A stretch of DNA of 13,716 nucleotides from an uncultured Desulfotignum sp. (GTDB lineage: Bacteria; Desulfobacterota; Desulfobacteria; Desulfobacterales; Desulfobacteraceae), in contig CALGAJ010000036.1 of assembly GCA_937951975.1 (NCBI GenBank), forward strand, positions 1 to 13,716, written 5' to 3'. Position 1 is the stretch's first letter. Every line of letters begins with the position of its first letter. The notes under the pieces are model-generated. The model was not told where the DNA came from and searched no databases. It saw only the letters and a program-made list of their open reading frames with translations. A program made the translations under genes and the position numbers. Of the stretch, positions 1 through 8,450 are shown in pieces.

Positions 1-1094
1 CGGGTGGAGACATTCGGAAGGACCATCTCTTCTCCCAGGAGCACCCGGCAGATGCCGGGCAGAAAAGGCAGAAATCCCGGGGTTTCCAGCACCGTGCTTC
101 CCAGAGGATTGCTCACGGCCACCCCGCCGGCCCGGACCGCCTGGACAAGGCCGGCGATGCCTGCAGCGGACGGGTGGTTAAAGACCAGGGGGTCACAGGA
201 CATATCCGGAATCCGCCTCAGAATCACATCCACAGGGGAAAGCCCCCCGAGTGTCTTGAGGAACACGGCATCCCCCCGCACGGTCAGGTCACTGCTCTCC
301 ACCAGGGTGACGCCCAGGTATCTGGACAGAAACACCTGTTCAAAATAGGTGGGGCCGGCCGGCCCGGAAGACAGCATGACGATTGCGGGTTCCCTTTTCC
401 CGGATGCGGATATTGCCATGAGGCAGTGAGTCAGGTATTTGAAAAACGGGGCCAGGCGCAGCACTTTGCCGGCGTGGAACATCCGGGGAAAAATCCGGGA
501 CAGGATGATGCGGTTTTCCAGCGCATACCCGGCACCTGAAGGGGCCTGGGTCCCATGGGAGATCACCTGCCAGGTGCCGTCGCCCCCCCGGCACAGATGG
601 GTGGCATAAAAGGAAAGGGTTGCCGCGCTTTTCGGGTAAAGGTCATGGCACTGACGCAGAAAGCGGGGGTTGGCAAACAGCAGTTCCGGCGGAATATGCC
701 CGTTTCTGATCAGGGTCTGGGGGCCGTAAATATCATCATATATCGCGGTGAGGAGCCGGGTTCTCTGGGAAACGCCCTTTTCCAGCAGGGCCCAGGTTTC
801 CGGCGACACAGGATACGGGATGGGGTCCAGTTCCCACTGCCGGGCCGTTCCTTCTTTTTCATCGAACACGTTATAGGCCGCACCATGCTCATGCATCATC
901 CGGCGGGCCTTTTGCCATCTCCGCTCAAGCTCCGGGGACCCCAGGCCGTTGAGATAGGAGACCAGCCCCTGCCAGTGGGGAGACAGCTGGTTTTCCGGGG
1001 TCAGGACATCACCGCAGCCGGCGGCGGCAGAGACCGGATCTGTAAACACGGCTCCGGGAAAAACCGCCGCCGTTGAATCCTCAGGGTCATCCAT
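1..1094 (-). CDS. Circularly permuted type 2 ATP-grasp protein (DUF404/DUF407), N-terminal 364 residues; 3' end outside window
   Basis: The frame is open from the ATG at 1094 to base 1, with no stop. The translation matches the circularly permuted ATP-grasp family usually fused to a C-terminal alpha-E domain. Landmarks are LSPHWQGLVSYLNGL (residues 37-51), a segment around 108-125 with SQRTRLLTAIYDDIYGPQ, FANPRFLRQCHDLYP (140-154), APSGAGYALENR (184-195), GPTYFEQVFLSRYLGVTLVE (247-266) and PVDVILRRIPD (287-297). Family members of this type are commonly about 800-850 residues, so more than half the gene, including any alpha-E domain, should lie beyond base 1. The predicted role is ATP-dependent amide (peptide) bond formation; substrates are unknown. 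It is the last visible gene of the operon, 124 bp after the transglutaminase gene. The start is not certain: no strong ribosome site precedes the ATG, the frame stays open upstream to 1139, and a TTG at 1115 is an alternative. Confidence 0.88.
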   Translation of the reverse strand, partial: MDDPEDSTAAVFPGAVFTDPVSAAAGCGDVLTPENQLSPHWQGLVSYLNGLGSPELERRWQKARRMMHEHGAAYNVFDEKEGTARQWELDPIPYPVSPETWALLEKGVSQRTRLLTAIYDDIYGPQTLIRNGHIPPELLFANPRFLRQCHDLYPKSAATLSFYATHLCRGGDGTWQVISHGTQAPSGAGYALENRIILSRIFPRMFHAGKVLRLAPFFKYLTHCLMAISASGKREPAIVMLSSGPAGPTYFEQVFLSRYLGVTLVESSDLTVRGDAVFLKTLGGLSPVDVILRRIPDMSCDPLVFNHPSAAGIAGLVQAVRAGGVAVSNPLGSTVLETPGFLPFLPGICRVLLGEEMVLPNVST

Positions 1095-1127
1095 CAAACG
1101 GGGTTGTCTGTTCAAAATAATTCTTTC

Positions 1128-1172
1128 ACCGTCTGTTTATAAACACAGCTTTTTTTCACGATTTCAGACGGT
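1128..1172. repeat. 8-bp inverted repeat in the transglutaminase to ATP-grasp II gap
   Basis: ACCGTCTG at 1128-1135 is repeated in inverted form as CAGACGGT at 1165-1172, with 29 bases between. The palindrome GTTTATAAAC (1135-1144) adjoins the left arm and contains a TATAAA that could serve as a -10 element for the downstream minus-strand gene. No matching -35 is visible. It could be an mRNA stem-loop or an operator pair at an internal promoter. The remainder of the 124-bp gap shows nothing recognisable. Confidence 0.4.
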
Positions 1173-1218
1173 TATCGCCTGATCAGCAGCAGGACTATAA
1201 TGGGATACGGGTGATTTG

Positions 1219-4200
1219 TCAAGAGCGTCTGCGCAGATCCAGGGTGTGGGGAAACTGCGGATTGACCCGTGGCTCCGGCATCTGATCCAGCGGGCCCGGG
1301 GTGTGGCCCATGCTGAAAAACCGGGATACCCGCCGCCCTTCGGCCTCATAGCTGTTGACGGGAAACACCTCGTAGCTTCGACCGCCCGGATGGGACACAT
1401 GGTAGGTGCATCCGCCGATGGCGCGCCGGCTCCAGGTGTCCACAATGTCAAACACCAGGGGCGCATGCACGCCGATGGTGGGATGCAGGCAGGACGGCGG
1501 CTGCCAGGCACGGTACCGGACTCCTGCCACAAACTCCCCGCTGACGCCCGTGGGATGCAGTGGCAGGGCCCGGCCGTTGCAGGTCACCCGATACCGGGAT
1601 TCCGTCATGTTCTTTACCCGCACCTGCATCTTTTCCAGGGAGGAGTCCACATACCGGGCCGTGCCCCCGCCCCCGGGCTCTTCTCCCAGCACATGCCACG
1701 GTTCCATGGCCGTGCGCAGTTCCAGTTCGATACCGGCATGGATCACCTTGCCTACAAAAGGGAACCGGAACTCGAAATGGGGGTGGAAATGGGCCGGTGT
1801 CAGGGGATACCCGTCCCGGTTCAGCTCTTCAAGCACATCACAGAAATCCTGCCACACATAAAAAGGAAGCATGAATTTGTCATGAAGCCGGGTGCCCCAG
1901 TGCACCAGTTTTTCCTCACAGGGGGTTTTCCAGAACTTCACCATGAAGATCCTGAGCAGCAGCTGCTGGGCCAGGCTCATGAATGCATGGGGCGGCATCT
2001 CAAAGGACCGGAACTCCACCAGCCCGAGGCGGCCCGTGGCACTGTCCGGCGAGTACAGCTTGTCAATGCAGAACTCGGCCCGGTGGGTATTACCGGTCAG
2101 GTCCGTGAGCAGGTGCCGGAACAGGCGGTCCACCAGCCAGGGCGGGCATGAACGGTCAAGGTCGATGTCTCCGAGACGGCCGGATGCCGTCTCGTTCTGG
2201 AGCGTCTCAAACGCGATCTCCAGCTCATACAGGCTGTCATGCCGGGCCTCGTCAATCCGGGGGGCCTGGCTGGTGGGCCCCATGAACAGCCCTGAAAACA
2301 GATAGGACAAAGAGGGATGGTTGTTCCAGAAGGTGAGAAAACTGCGCAGCAGGTCCGGCCGCTGCAGCCAGGGGCTGTCCTGGGGGCGCGGCCCGCCCAG
2401 GATGATATGGTTGCCCCCGCCCGTGCCGCTGTGGCGGCCGTCCAGCATGAATTTTTCCGTGCCCAGGCCGGTGAGCCGGGCCGCTTCATAAAGTTCCGTG
2501 GTCATGGCCACCATCTCTTTCCAGGACCGGGCCGGATGGATATTGACCTCCATGACCCCGGGATCCGGGGTGATGCTGAACCGGTTGATGCGGTGGTCAA
2601 AGGGCGGGGTATACCCCTCTATGATGACCGGCATGCCCGTGACGGAAGCGGCATCCTCGATGGCGGAAATCAGCTCGAAATAGTGGACGGCTTTTTCCAT
2701 GGGAGGCATGAACACATAGAGTTTGCCATCCCTGGGCTGAATGCACAGGGCCGTCCGGATCACCCAGGCGGCGGATTCCCCGGACCGGGGCGCGGCAGAT
2801 TCGGATATTGAGGCCGGATCTGCAAAGGGCCGGGGCTGGGCCTTCACATCATCCCGCAGGGCCTCTTCCGGCGCTCCTTCGATGTGAGGTTGTGATGCCC
2901 GCTCTTCCTGCAATGCCTTGAGCTTTTCCCTGTCCGCCGGGGTGGTCAGGGGATCGGCAAACGGCTCTTTTTTTCCCATGGGGTCTTCTGCCGTCACATG
3001 CGGATAGTCTTTTGGGGCCACCCAGGGCAGTGTGTCCAGGGGCAGGCGCAGCCCCATGGGGGAATCCCCGGGAATCAGGAACAGGTTGCTGCTTCGCAGA
3101 TGCCAGGGACCGCTTTTCCACGATCCTTTCTGCAGGGGCAGCACATACCCGGTCACCCCGCCCACCCCTTTTTCAAACACCCGGGCCATGCGGGCACGGT
3201 CCTCGGGATTCTTGAGCCGGGAGTCCTCCGGGGTGACATTCACAGGCAGCCGCTGCTCTTTCCACAACCAGTGAAACACATCCTCGTAAGCCGGGATTAC
3301 GTACCTGTGACCCACCCCCAGGATCCGGGTGAGGACCGTCATGAACCGCAGGGCCTGTTCCGGCCCGAACCCATAATCCTTTGTTTCATCAGCAAACAGG
3401 GTATCGTCTTTCCACAAAGGGGTGCCGTCTTTGCGCCAGAAACAGCTCAACGCCCATCTGGGCAGGGACTCCCCGGGGTACCACTTGCCCTGGCCCAGGT
3501 GCATAAGACTGCCTGGGGCCCACAGTTTTCGGAGCCGTTTGAGCAGGGCCATGGACAACGATTTTTTGGTGGGACCCACAGCGGCCGTGTTCCACTCATC
3601 CCCTTCCATGTCCGTGGCGGACACAAACGTGGGTTCCCCGCCCATAGTCAGAGTGATCTGCTCCTGCAGGATCTGCTCATCCACCTGATGGCCCAGGGCC
3701 TCGATCTCCTGCCAGGTGTCTTCCGGATAGGGTTTGGTGGAGCGGGGGTCCTCATGGATCCGGGTGATCTTCATGTCATGGCTGAATGCCACCTCGCACG
3801 GCTCCAAAAGTCCGGTGACCGGGGCCGCACTCCTGGGGTCCGGCGTACAGGCCAGCGGAATGTGGCCCTCTCCTGCCAGCAGGCCGGAGGTGGCATCCAG
3901 GCCGATCCACCCGGCGCCCGGAAGGTACACTTCCGTCCAGGCATGCAGGTCCGTGAAATCTTTTTCCGGCCCGGACGGGCCTTCCAGGGATTTGACATCC
4001 GGGGCCAGCTGGATCAGATACCCGGACACGAACCGGGCCGCCAGGCCCATGTGCCGCAGAATCTGCACCATCAGCCAGGCCGAGTCCCGGCAGGAACCGC
4101 TCAGTCTGGTCAGGGTTTCCTCACTGCTCTGGACATTGGGCTCCATGCGGATGTTGTACCGGATGGTTTTTTCCAGGCCCTGGTTCAGTTTGACCAGAAA

Positions 4201-4629
4201 ATCATTGGTATTCATCTCGCTGCGGTCGATGGCGGCCAGGTATTCTTTCAGCTTTTCACCCGGGGGGTCCACCTGGAGAAAGGGTTTGAGATCCTTTGCC
4301 AGTTCCGGTTTATAGGTGAAGGGGAATTTCTCGGCATGTGGCTCCAGGAAAAAGTCAAAGGGATTGATGATGATCATCTCCGCCGTGAGATCCACCACAA
4401 TGGAGAACCGGTCTGTTTTCTCAGGGAAATTCAGCCGGGCCAGATAGTTGCTGAACGGGTCCTGCTGCCAGTTGATGAAATGCGTTTCCGGCAGGATTTT
4501 CTGGGAATAACTCAAAATGGGAGTCCGGCAGTGTGGGGCCGGCCGCAGCCGGACCACCTGGGCCCCGAGCTGAATTTTTCTGTCATACCGATAGTCTGTT
4601 TGATGGTAAAGCGCCACCTGGATGGCCAT
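1219..4629 (-). CDS. Transglutaminase-like cysteine protein fused to DUF2126
   Basis: The protein has 1136 residues, a normal size for this two-part family. The N-terminal part (about 1-300) is a bacterial transglutaminase N-region followed by a transglutaminase/protease core. The apparent catalytic triad is Cys180 in SGSCRDSAWL, His229 in DLHAWTEVYLPG and Asp245 in GLDATSG. From about residue 310 to the end the sequence is DUF2126, with hallmark stretches DGRHSGTGGGNHIILGGP (about 725-745) and VEFRSFEMPPHAF (about 865). DUF2126 has features resembling glutamine-synthetase/amidoligase enzymes according to published comparative work, but its reaction is undetermined. No signal peptide is seen, so it is probably cytoplasmic. 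The ATG at 4629 is preceded by GGAG at a good distance. It lies 50 bp downstream of the alpha-E gene in the same operon. Expected role: hydrolysis or transfer of amide bonds on the peptide made by the neighbouring ATP-grasp ligases (inference). Confidence 0.93.
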   Translation of the reverse strand: MAIQVALYHQTDYRYDRKIQLGAQVVRLRPAPHCRTPILSYSQKILPETHFINWQQDPFSNYLARLNFPEKTDRFSIVVDLTAEMIIINPFDFFLEPHAEKFPFTYKPELAKDLKPFLQVDPPGEKLKEYLAAIDRSEMNTNDFLVKLNQGLEKTIRYNIRMEPNVQSSEETLTRLSGSCRDSAWLMVQILRHMGLAARFVSGYLIQLAPDVKSLEGPSGPEKDFTDLHAWTEVYLPGAGWIGLDATSGLLAGEGHIPLACTPDPRSAAPVTGLLEPCEVAFSHDMKITRIHEDPRSTKPYPEDTWQEIEALGHQVDEQILQEQITLTMGGEPTFVSATDMEGDEWNTAAVGPTKKSLSMALLKRLRKLWAPGSLMHLGQGKWYPGESLPRWALSCFWRKDGTPLWKDDTLFADETKDYGFGPEQALRFMTVLTRILGVGHRYVIPAYEDVFHWLWKEQRLPVNVTPEDSRLKNPEDRARMARVFEKGVGGVTGYVLPLQKGSWKSGPWHLRSSNLFLIPGDSPMGLRLPLDTLPWVAPKDYPHVTAEDPMGKKEPFADPLTTPADREKLKALQEERASQPHIEGAPEEALRDDVKAQPRPFADPASISESAAPRSGESAAWVIRTALCIQPRDGKLYVFMPPMEKAVHYFELISAIEDAASVTGMPVIIEGYTPPFDHRINRFSITPDPGVMEVNIHPARSWKEMVAMTTELYEAARLTGLGTEKFMLDGRHSGTGGGNHIILGGPRPQDSPWLQRPDLLRSFLTFWNNHPSLSYLFSGLFMGPTSQAPRIDEARHDSLYELEIAFETLQNETASGRLGDIDLDRSCPPWLVDRLFRHLLTDLTGNTHRAEFCIDKLYSPDSATGRLGLVEFRSFEMPPHAFMSLAQQLLLRIFMVKFWKTPCEEKLVHWGTRLHDKFMLPFYVWQDFCDVLEELNRDGYPLTPAHFHPHFEFRFPFVGKVIHAGIELELRTAMEPWHVLGEEPGGGGTARYVDSSLEKMQVRVKNMTESRYRVTCNGRALPLHPTGVSGEFVAGVRYRAWQPPSCLHPTIGVHAPLVFDIVDTWSRRAIGGCTYHVSHPGGRSYEVFPVNSYEAEGRRVSRFFSMGHTPGPLDQMPEPRVNPQFPHTLDLRRRS

Positions 4630-4679
4630 AAACTGTTCTCCGTTGAATAATTGAGATTAAAAAGCTGTCATTTCCGGCA

Positions 4680-5639
4680 TCAGTTTTCTGCGGATATTAC
4701 CTTGAAAAAAGCCTCATGAATGTGGGCGCCCACGGTGTTGATCTTCACCTGAAGACCGTCCAGATACTCGTGCATGCCCGTGTCGATCACTTCATCGATA
4801 TCGGAATAATCGATGTCCGCACACAGACGTCCCAGGCTTCTTTCCGCAGGATTGGACACCGTTCCCACGGGGCTGCTCGATATTTTGTGCAGCGACTGCT
4901 CCGCTTTTTTCAGACAATACCGGATCGACCGGGGAAACTCGCCGTCAAAGATGAGAAACTCACACACCTGCCGGGGGATGATCCGGTGGAACCGCTTTCG
5001 GTACATCTCCAGGGCGCTGGCGGATTTGAGGACCGCGGCCCACTGGATGGAATCATAGGGGCTGTTCACCTCCCCGCCTTTGGGAAGCAGCATGAAATAT
5101 TTCACATCCAGTATCCGGGAGGTTTTGTCCGCCCGTTCGAGCATCAGGCCGGTCAGGGCGAACCGGAACGCTTCGCCGTGGGACATGGTGGAATAGAGCA
5201 GTCCCGTAAACATGTGGCCCCGCATGGTGATGATCTTGAAGAATTTGTGGGGATTACGGTTGGGAAAATCGGTTCTGGCCGCATCCCGCAGTTCGATGTA
5301 GAAGCGGTTGATCTGTTCCCACATCTCCGAGGAGATGATTTCTCTGACGGACCGGGCGTTTTCCCGGGCAGCCCGAAGAGACGACAGGATGGAGTTGCCG
5401 TATTCCGGATCCAGGGCCAGAAAACGGATGACATTTCTGGAGGAATAATCCGTGCCGTATTTTTTTTCAAACAGGTCATGGTCCCCGGTGGTCATGACAA
5501 TGGGCTGCCACTGGCTGCCGGACTCACTGGGAAAATCCAGGGTAAGGTTGAGGTTCACGCTGATAAACCGGGCGATATTCTCGGCCCGTTCAACGTAACG
5601 GGTCATCCAGTAGACGGAACTGGCAACGCGGCTAAGCAT
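4680..5639 (-). CDS. Alpha-E domain protein (DUF403)
   Basis: The protein has 319 residues and is all alpha-helical in character. It opens with the family signature MLSRVASSVYWMTRYVERAE and has the long helical body typical of the alpha-E domain. It accompanies circularly permuted ATP-grasp proteins as a separate gene or a C-terminal fusion, and is thought to be an accessory or substrate-binding partner; no catalytic residues are established. The start chosen is ATG 5639, because a strong AAGGAGG ends six bases before it. The in-frame GTG at 5645 overlaps that ribosome site and is unlikely. The start overlaps the end of ATP-grasp I by 8 bp, which suggests translational coupling and a stoichiometric partnership with it. 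Confidence 0.92.
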   Translation of the reverse strand: MLSRVASSVYWMTRYVERAENIARFISVNLNLTLDFPSESGSQWQPIVMTTGDHDLFEKKYGTDYSSRNVIRFLALDPEYGNSILSSLRAARENARSVREIISSEMWEQINRFYIELRDAARTDFPNRNPHKFFKIITMRGHMFTGLLYSTMSHGEAFRFALTGLMLERADKTSRILDVKYFMLLPKGGEVNSPYDSIQWAAVLKSASALEMYRKRFHRIIPRQVCEFLIFDGEFPRSIRYCLKKAEQSLHKISSSPVGTVSNPAERSLGRLCADIDYSDIDEVIDTGMHEYLDGLQVKINTVGAHIHEAFFKVISAEN

Positions 5640-7245
5640 GGGCACCTCCTTGACTGGGTTCCAGGTTCATGAACTGGGACTGGCCCCCGGAAGGGGGGCC
5701 GCTGTTCCGGGACTCGAGGGTGGTCTGCGGCTGGCGGGACCCGGCAGGGTGTCCCTCCGCCCTGCCCGTTTTGTCCGTTCCGGCCGTATCTGTTTTTACC
5801 GAACCCTGTTCATCGGCATCGATGACCCAGGTGTCCTTGGTTCCCCCGCCCTGGGAGGAGTTGACCACCAGGGACCCCTTCTTAAGGGCCACCCGGGTGA
5901 GTCCGCCGGGAAGCACATAGATCTCTTCACCATACAGAATATACGGCCGTAAATCCACATGCCGCCCCTCGATCCGGTCCCCCACAATCGTCGGCACCCT
6001 GGAAAGGGAGATGGTGGGCTGGGCAATGTAGTTCCTGGGGTTTTTCTGAATCAGTTCCGCAAAGGCCTCCCGTTCTTTTTCCGTGGCATGGGGGCCGATG
6101 AGCATGCCGTAACCGCCGGATTCGTTGGCCGCCTTCACCACCAGCTTGTCCAGGTTTTCCAGAACATGCTGCCGGTCTTTGTCCTCCCGGCAGATAAAGG
6201 TGGGCACATTGGGCAGGATGGCATCCTCATCCAGATAGTATTTGATGATTTTCGGCACATAGGCATACACGGCCTTGTCATCGGCAATGCCCGTGCCGGG
6301 TGCGTTGGCCATGGCCACCTTTCCTTTGCGGTAGACATCCATGATGCCGGGAACCCCCAGCATGGAGTCGGGCCGGAAGGCGGCCGGGTCCATGAAATCA
6401 TCATCCAGCCGCCGGTAGATCACATCGATGCGCTGAAGCCCCCTTGTGGTGCGCATATACACAAATCCGTCCGAAACCACCAGGTCCTGGCCCTCCACCA
6501 GTTCCACCCCCATCTGCTGGGCCAGAAACGAATGCTCGAAATAGGCGGAGTTGTACATCCCGGGGGTGAGAACCCCGATCTTCGGGGACGGCACATTTTG
6601 AGGCACCAGGGACTCCAGGGTGGCCAGCAGCTTGTTGGGATAATCATCCACGGGTCTCACCCTGGAATCGGCAAACACATAGGGAAAAGTGCGTTTGAGC
6701 ACCTGCCGGTTTTCCAGGACATAAGACACGCCTGAAGGACAGCGCATGTTGTCTTCCAGCACATAGAACCGGCCGTCGATATCCCGGATCAGGTCCGTGC
6801 CCGTGACATGGCACCACACGCCCCTGGGCGGATGAAGCCCTTCACACTGTTTGCGGTAGGTGGCGCAGGACATGACCAGATCTTCAGGCACCACCTTGTC
6901 TTTGAGAATTTTTCTGTCATGGTACACATCATGGATAAACAGGTTGAGCGCATAAATCCGCTGTTTCAACCCTTTTTCCAGTACCTGCCAGTCTCTGTTG
7001 TTGATGATTCTGGGAATGATGTCAAAGGGCAGGATCTTTTCAGTGCCCTCTTCGCTGCCGTAGACGGCAAAGGTATTCCCCAGCTGGAGCAGCGCGGTTT
7101 CAGCGGACCGCTGTTTGTGCAGCAGATCTTTTTCCGGCAGGGACTCGATTTTATTGACCAGCAGTTCCGTACCGGGGCGGGGGATATTGTTCTCATCGAA
7201 CAGTTCGTCATAAAATCCCTGGGTCTGGTAATCTGAAAAATTCAT
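5632..7245 (-). CDS. Circularly permuted type 2 ATP-grasp ligase (DUF404/DUF407), ATP-grasp I
   Basis: From ATG 7245 the product has 537 residues. An AAAGGA site precedes this ATG; a TTG five codons upstream is open but would overlap that site. Family landmarks are FYDELFDENNIPRP near the N terminus, VLEDNMRCPSGVSYVLENR (about 162-180), APGTGIADDKAVYAYVP (about 315-331), the nucleotide-binding KAANESGGYGM (about 371-381), GRHVDLRPYIL (about 427-437) and SSQGGGTKDTWVI (about 463-475). The expected reaction is ATP-dependent ligation of a carboxylate to an amine; substrates are unknown. Family members normally end near the TKDTWV stretch. This one continues about 60 residues with a Gly/Ser/Gln/Thr-rich, probably disordered tail. 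It is the second gene of the operon, 39 bp after the metallopeptidase gene, and overlaps the alpha-E gene by 8 bp. Confidence 0.94.
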   Translation of the reverse strand: MNFSDYQTQGFYDELFDENNIPRPGTELLVNKIESLPEKDLLHKQRSAETALLQLGNTFAVYGSEEGTEKILPFDIIPRIINNRDWQVLEKGLKQRIYALNLFIHDVYHDRKILKDKVVPEDLVMSCATYRKQCEGLHPPRGVWCHVTGTDLIRDIDGRFYVLEDNMRCPSGVSYVLENRQVLKRTFPYVFADSRVRPVDDYPNKLLATLESLVPQNVPSPKIGVLTPGMYNSAYFEHSFLAQQMGVELVEGQDLVVSDGFVYMRTTRGLQRIDVIYRRLDDDFMDPAAFRPDSMLGVPGIMDVYRKGKVAMANAPGTGIADDKAVYAYVPKIIKYYLDEDAILPNVPTFICREDKDRQHVLENLDKLVVKAANESGGYGMLIGPHATEKEREAFAELIQKNPRNYIAQPTISLSRVPTIVGDRIEGRHVDLRPYILYGEEIYVLPGGLTRVALKKGSLVVNSSQGGGTKDTWVIDADEQGSVKTDTAGTDKTGRAEGHPAGSRQPQTTLESRNSGPPSGGQSQFMNLEPSQGGAHA

Positions 7246-7284
7246 GGCAGATCCTTTCAAGGAAGGGGTAACATCATTGGGCAG

Positions 7285-8370
7285 TCATTTCTGCTGAGAC
7301 TGCCGGCCACGGACAACCCGGTGGATAAATTCCAGTTTTTTCAACACCGGGGGCGAAAGGACAAACGGATAGGCATGGTCATGGCCCATGCTCCGGTTCA
7401 GGCTGTTCAGGGCAAAACTGACCGGCAGCCAGTGCCCGGTCAGGACCTCGAACCGCTCCTCCTGATAGGGATCAAAGTCCAGTTCGACATCCAGAGAGGC
7501 ATCGTCCTTCACCCCCGGGTCTATCTGGAGGCCGAAATGATGGGCTGTCTCCAGCGTGTCCACGATATGCAGATAATGGGCCCAGGTTTCCGCCCAGTCC
7601 TCCCAGGGATGGCCCGCGGCATAGGCACTGACAAACCGCTCCTGCCAGTCCGGGGGCGGACCGTCCCGGTAATGCCGTTCCAGGGCCAGGGGATAATCCC
7701 GGGTCTCGTCGCCGAACAAATCCCGGCAGGGAGTGAGCCATTTTGTGTCCCTGATCAGCCGGTTCCAGTAGTAATGGCCGCTTTCGTGGCGAAAATGTCC
7801 CAGGATGGTGCGGTAATGTTCATCCATATCCATCCGCATTTTCTCCCGGATCACGGGATCCGCCTCCGCGATATTGATGGTGATCAGCCCCTCGTCATGA
7901 CCCGTGATCACCCTGCCGCGCTCACTGAAGGCAGGGTTCGGATCCCCCAAAAAATCAAACCCCAGCCCGTCGCCTTGCGTGCTCAGGGGGTCCACCGGAA
8001 GCCCCAGCCGCAGAAGACTGAACACCAGCCGGCGCTTTTCGATTTCCAGTTTGTGCCAGAGGATCCGGTTACCTTGAATCTTCAGATTGGGAATGGTTCT
8101 GTTCAGGCGGCAGGCCACGCAGAAAGGGTCTTGTGACCCGGCCGGCACCATCCAGTTGCAGACCTGGTGATCCTCGTAATTGGCGCATTTGCGAAATAAC
8201 GATTGACGGCCGGGATCCGGCAGCCGTACACAGTCATGATCATCCGGCACCGAGATGACCGACAGGTGCATGGCATCCGTTATAAACCCCAGTTGAGCCC
8301 CGCAACGCACACAGGTCGTGTTTTCAAAATACAGCAGATGCCCACAGCAGTCACAGGTAAAAAGCTTCAT
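7285..8370 (-). CDS. Zinc-ribbon putative zinc-binding metallopeptidase (Peptidase_Mx type)
   Basis: The product has 361 residues from ATG 8370. An N-terminal zinc ribbon uses Cys6/Cys9 and Cys20/Cys23 (MKLFTCDCCG, CVRC). A second cysteine group follows (Cys62, Cys71, Cys84, Cys87). The metallopeptidase core carries HESGH at 195-199 inside GHFRHESGHYYWNRLI, with a downstream acidic segment EDWAETWAHYLHI (257-269) likely to hold the third zinc ligand. The family is found beside circularly permuted ATP-grasp/alpha-E/transglutaminase genes and is proposed to process their peptide products; no substrate is proven. No signal peptide is seen, so it is probably cytoplasmic. The frame extends to a GTG at 8397, but the family start MKLF and the adjacent GGA site favour 8370. 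It is the first gene of the operon, directly behind the consensus promoter at 8451-8480. Confidence 0.9.
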   Translation of the reverse strand: MKLFTCDCCGHLLYFENTTCVRCGAQLGFITDAMHLSVISVPDDHDCVRLPDPGRQSLFRKCANYEDHQVCNWMVPAGSQDPFCVACRLNRTIPNLKIQGNRILWHKLEIEKRRLVFSLLRLGLPVDPLSTQGDGLGFDFLGDPNPAFSERGRVITGHDEGLITINIAEADPVIREKMRMDMDEHYRTILGHFRHESGHYYWNRLIRDTKWLTPCRDLFGDETRDYPLALERHYRDGPPPDWQERFVSAYAAGHPWEDWAETWAHYLHIVDTLETAHHFGLQIDPGVKDDASLDVELDFDPYQEERFEVLTGHWLPVSFALNSLNRSMGHDHAYPFVLSPPVLKKLEFIHRVVRGRQSQQK

Positions 8371-8450
8371 GGCACCCATTCCAATCGATTTCAACACACG
8401 TGCCAGAAGAAATCCTTAAGGAGTCAAAAAAGGTTCGGCAATAATGATGG

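Noticed and set aside
555..1076. Plus-strand frames at 4-348, 174-539 and 555-1076 in the left edge region.
   Set aside because: The minus strand carries an uninterrupted frame with clear ATP-grasp family motifs throughout, so these are shadows.
1216..2151. A 311-codon plus-strand frame over the DUF2126 C-terminal region.
   Set aside because: Antisense shadow of the same conserved gene, with no recognisable domain.
2998..4650. A 550-codon plus-strand open frame opposite the transglutaminase gene.
   Set aside because: It lies entirely antisense to a clearly conserved protein and its translation is Pro/Gly/His/Gln-rich without family features. It is a by-product of GC-rich codon use on the opposite strand.
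4716..5672. Plus-strand frames of 318, 258 and 271 codons opposite the alpha-E, ATP-grasp I and peptidase genes.
   Set aside because: All are antisense to well-supported genes and have no coherent protein character.
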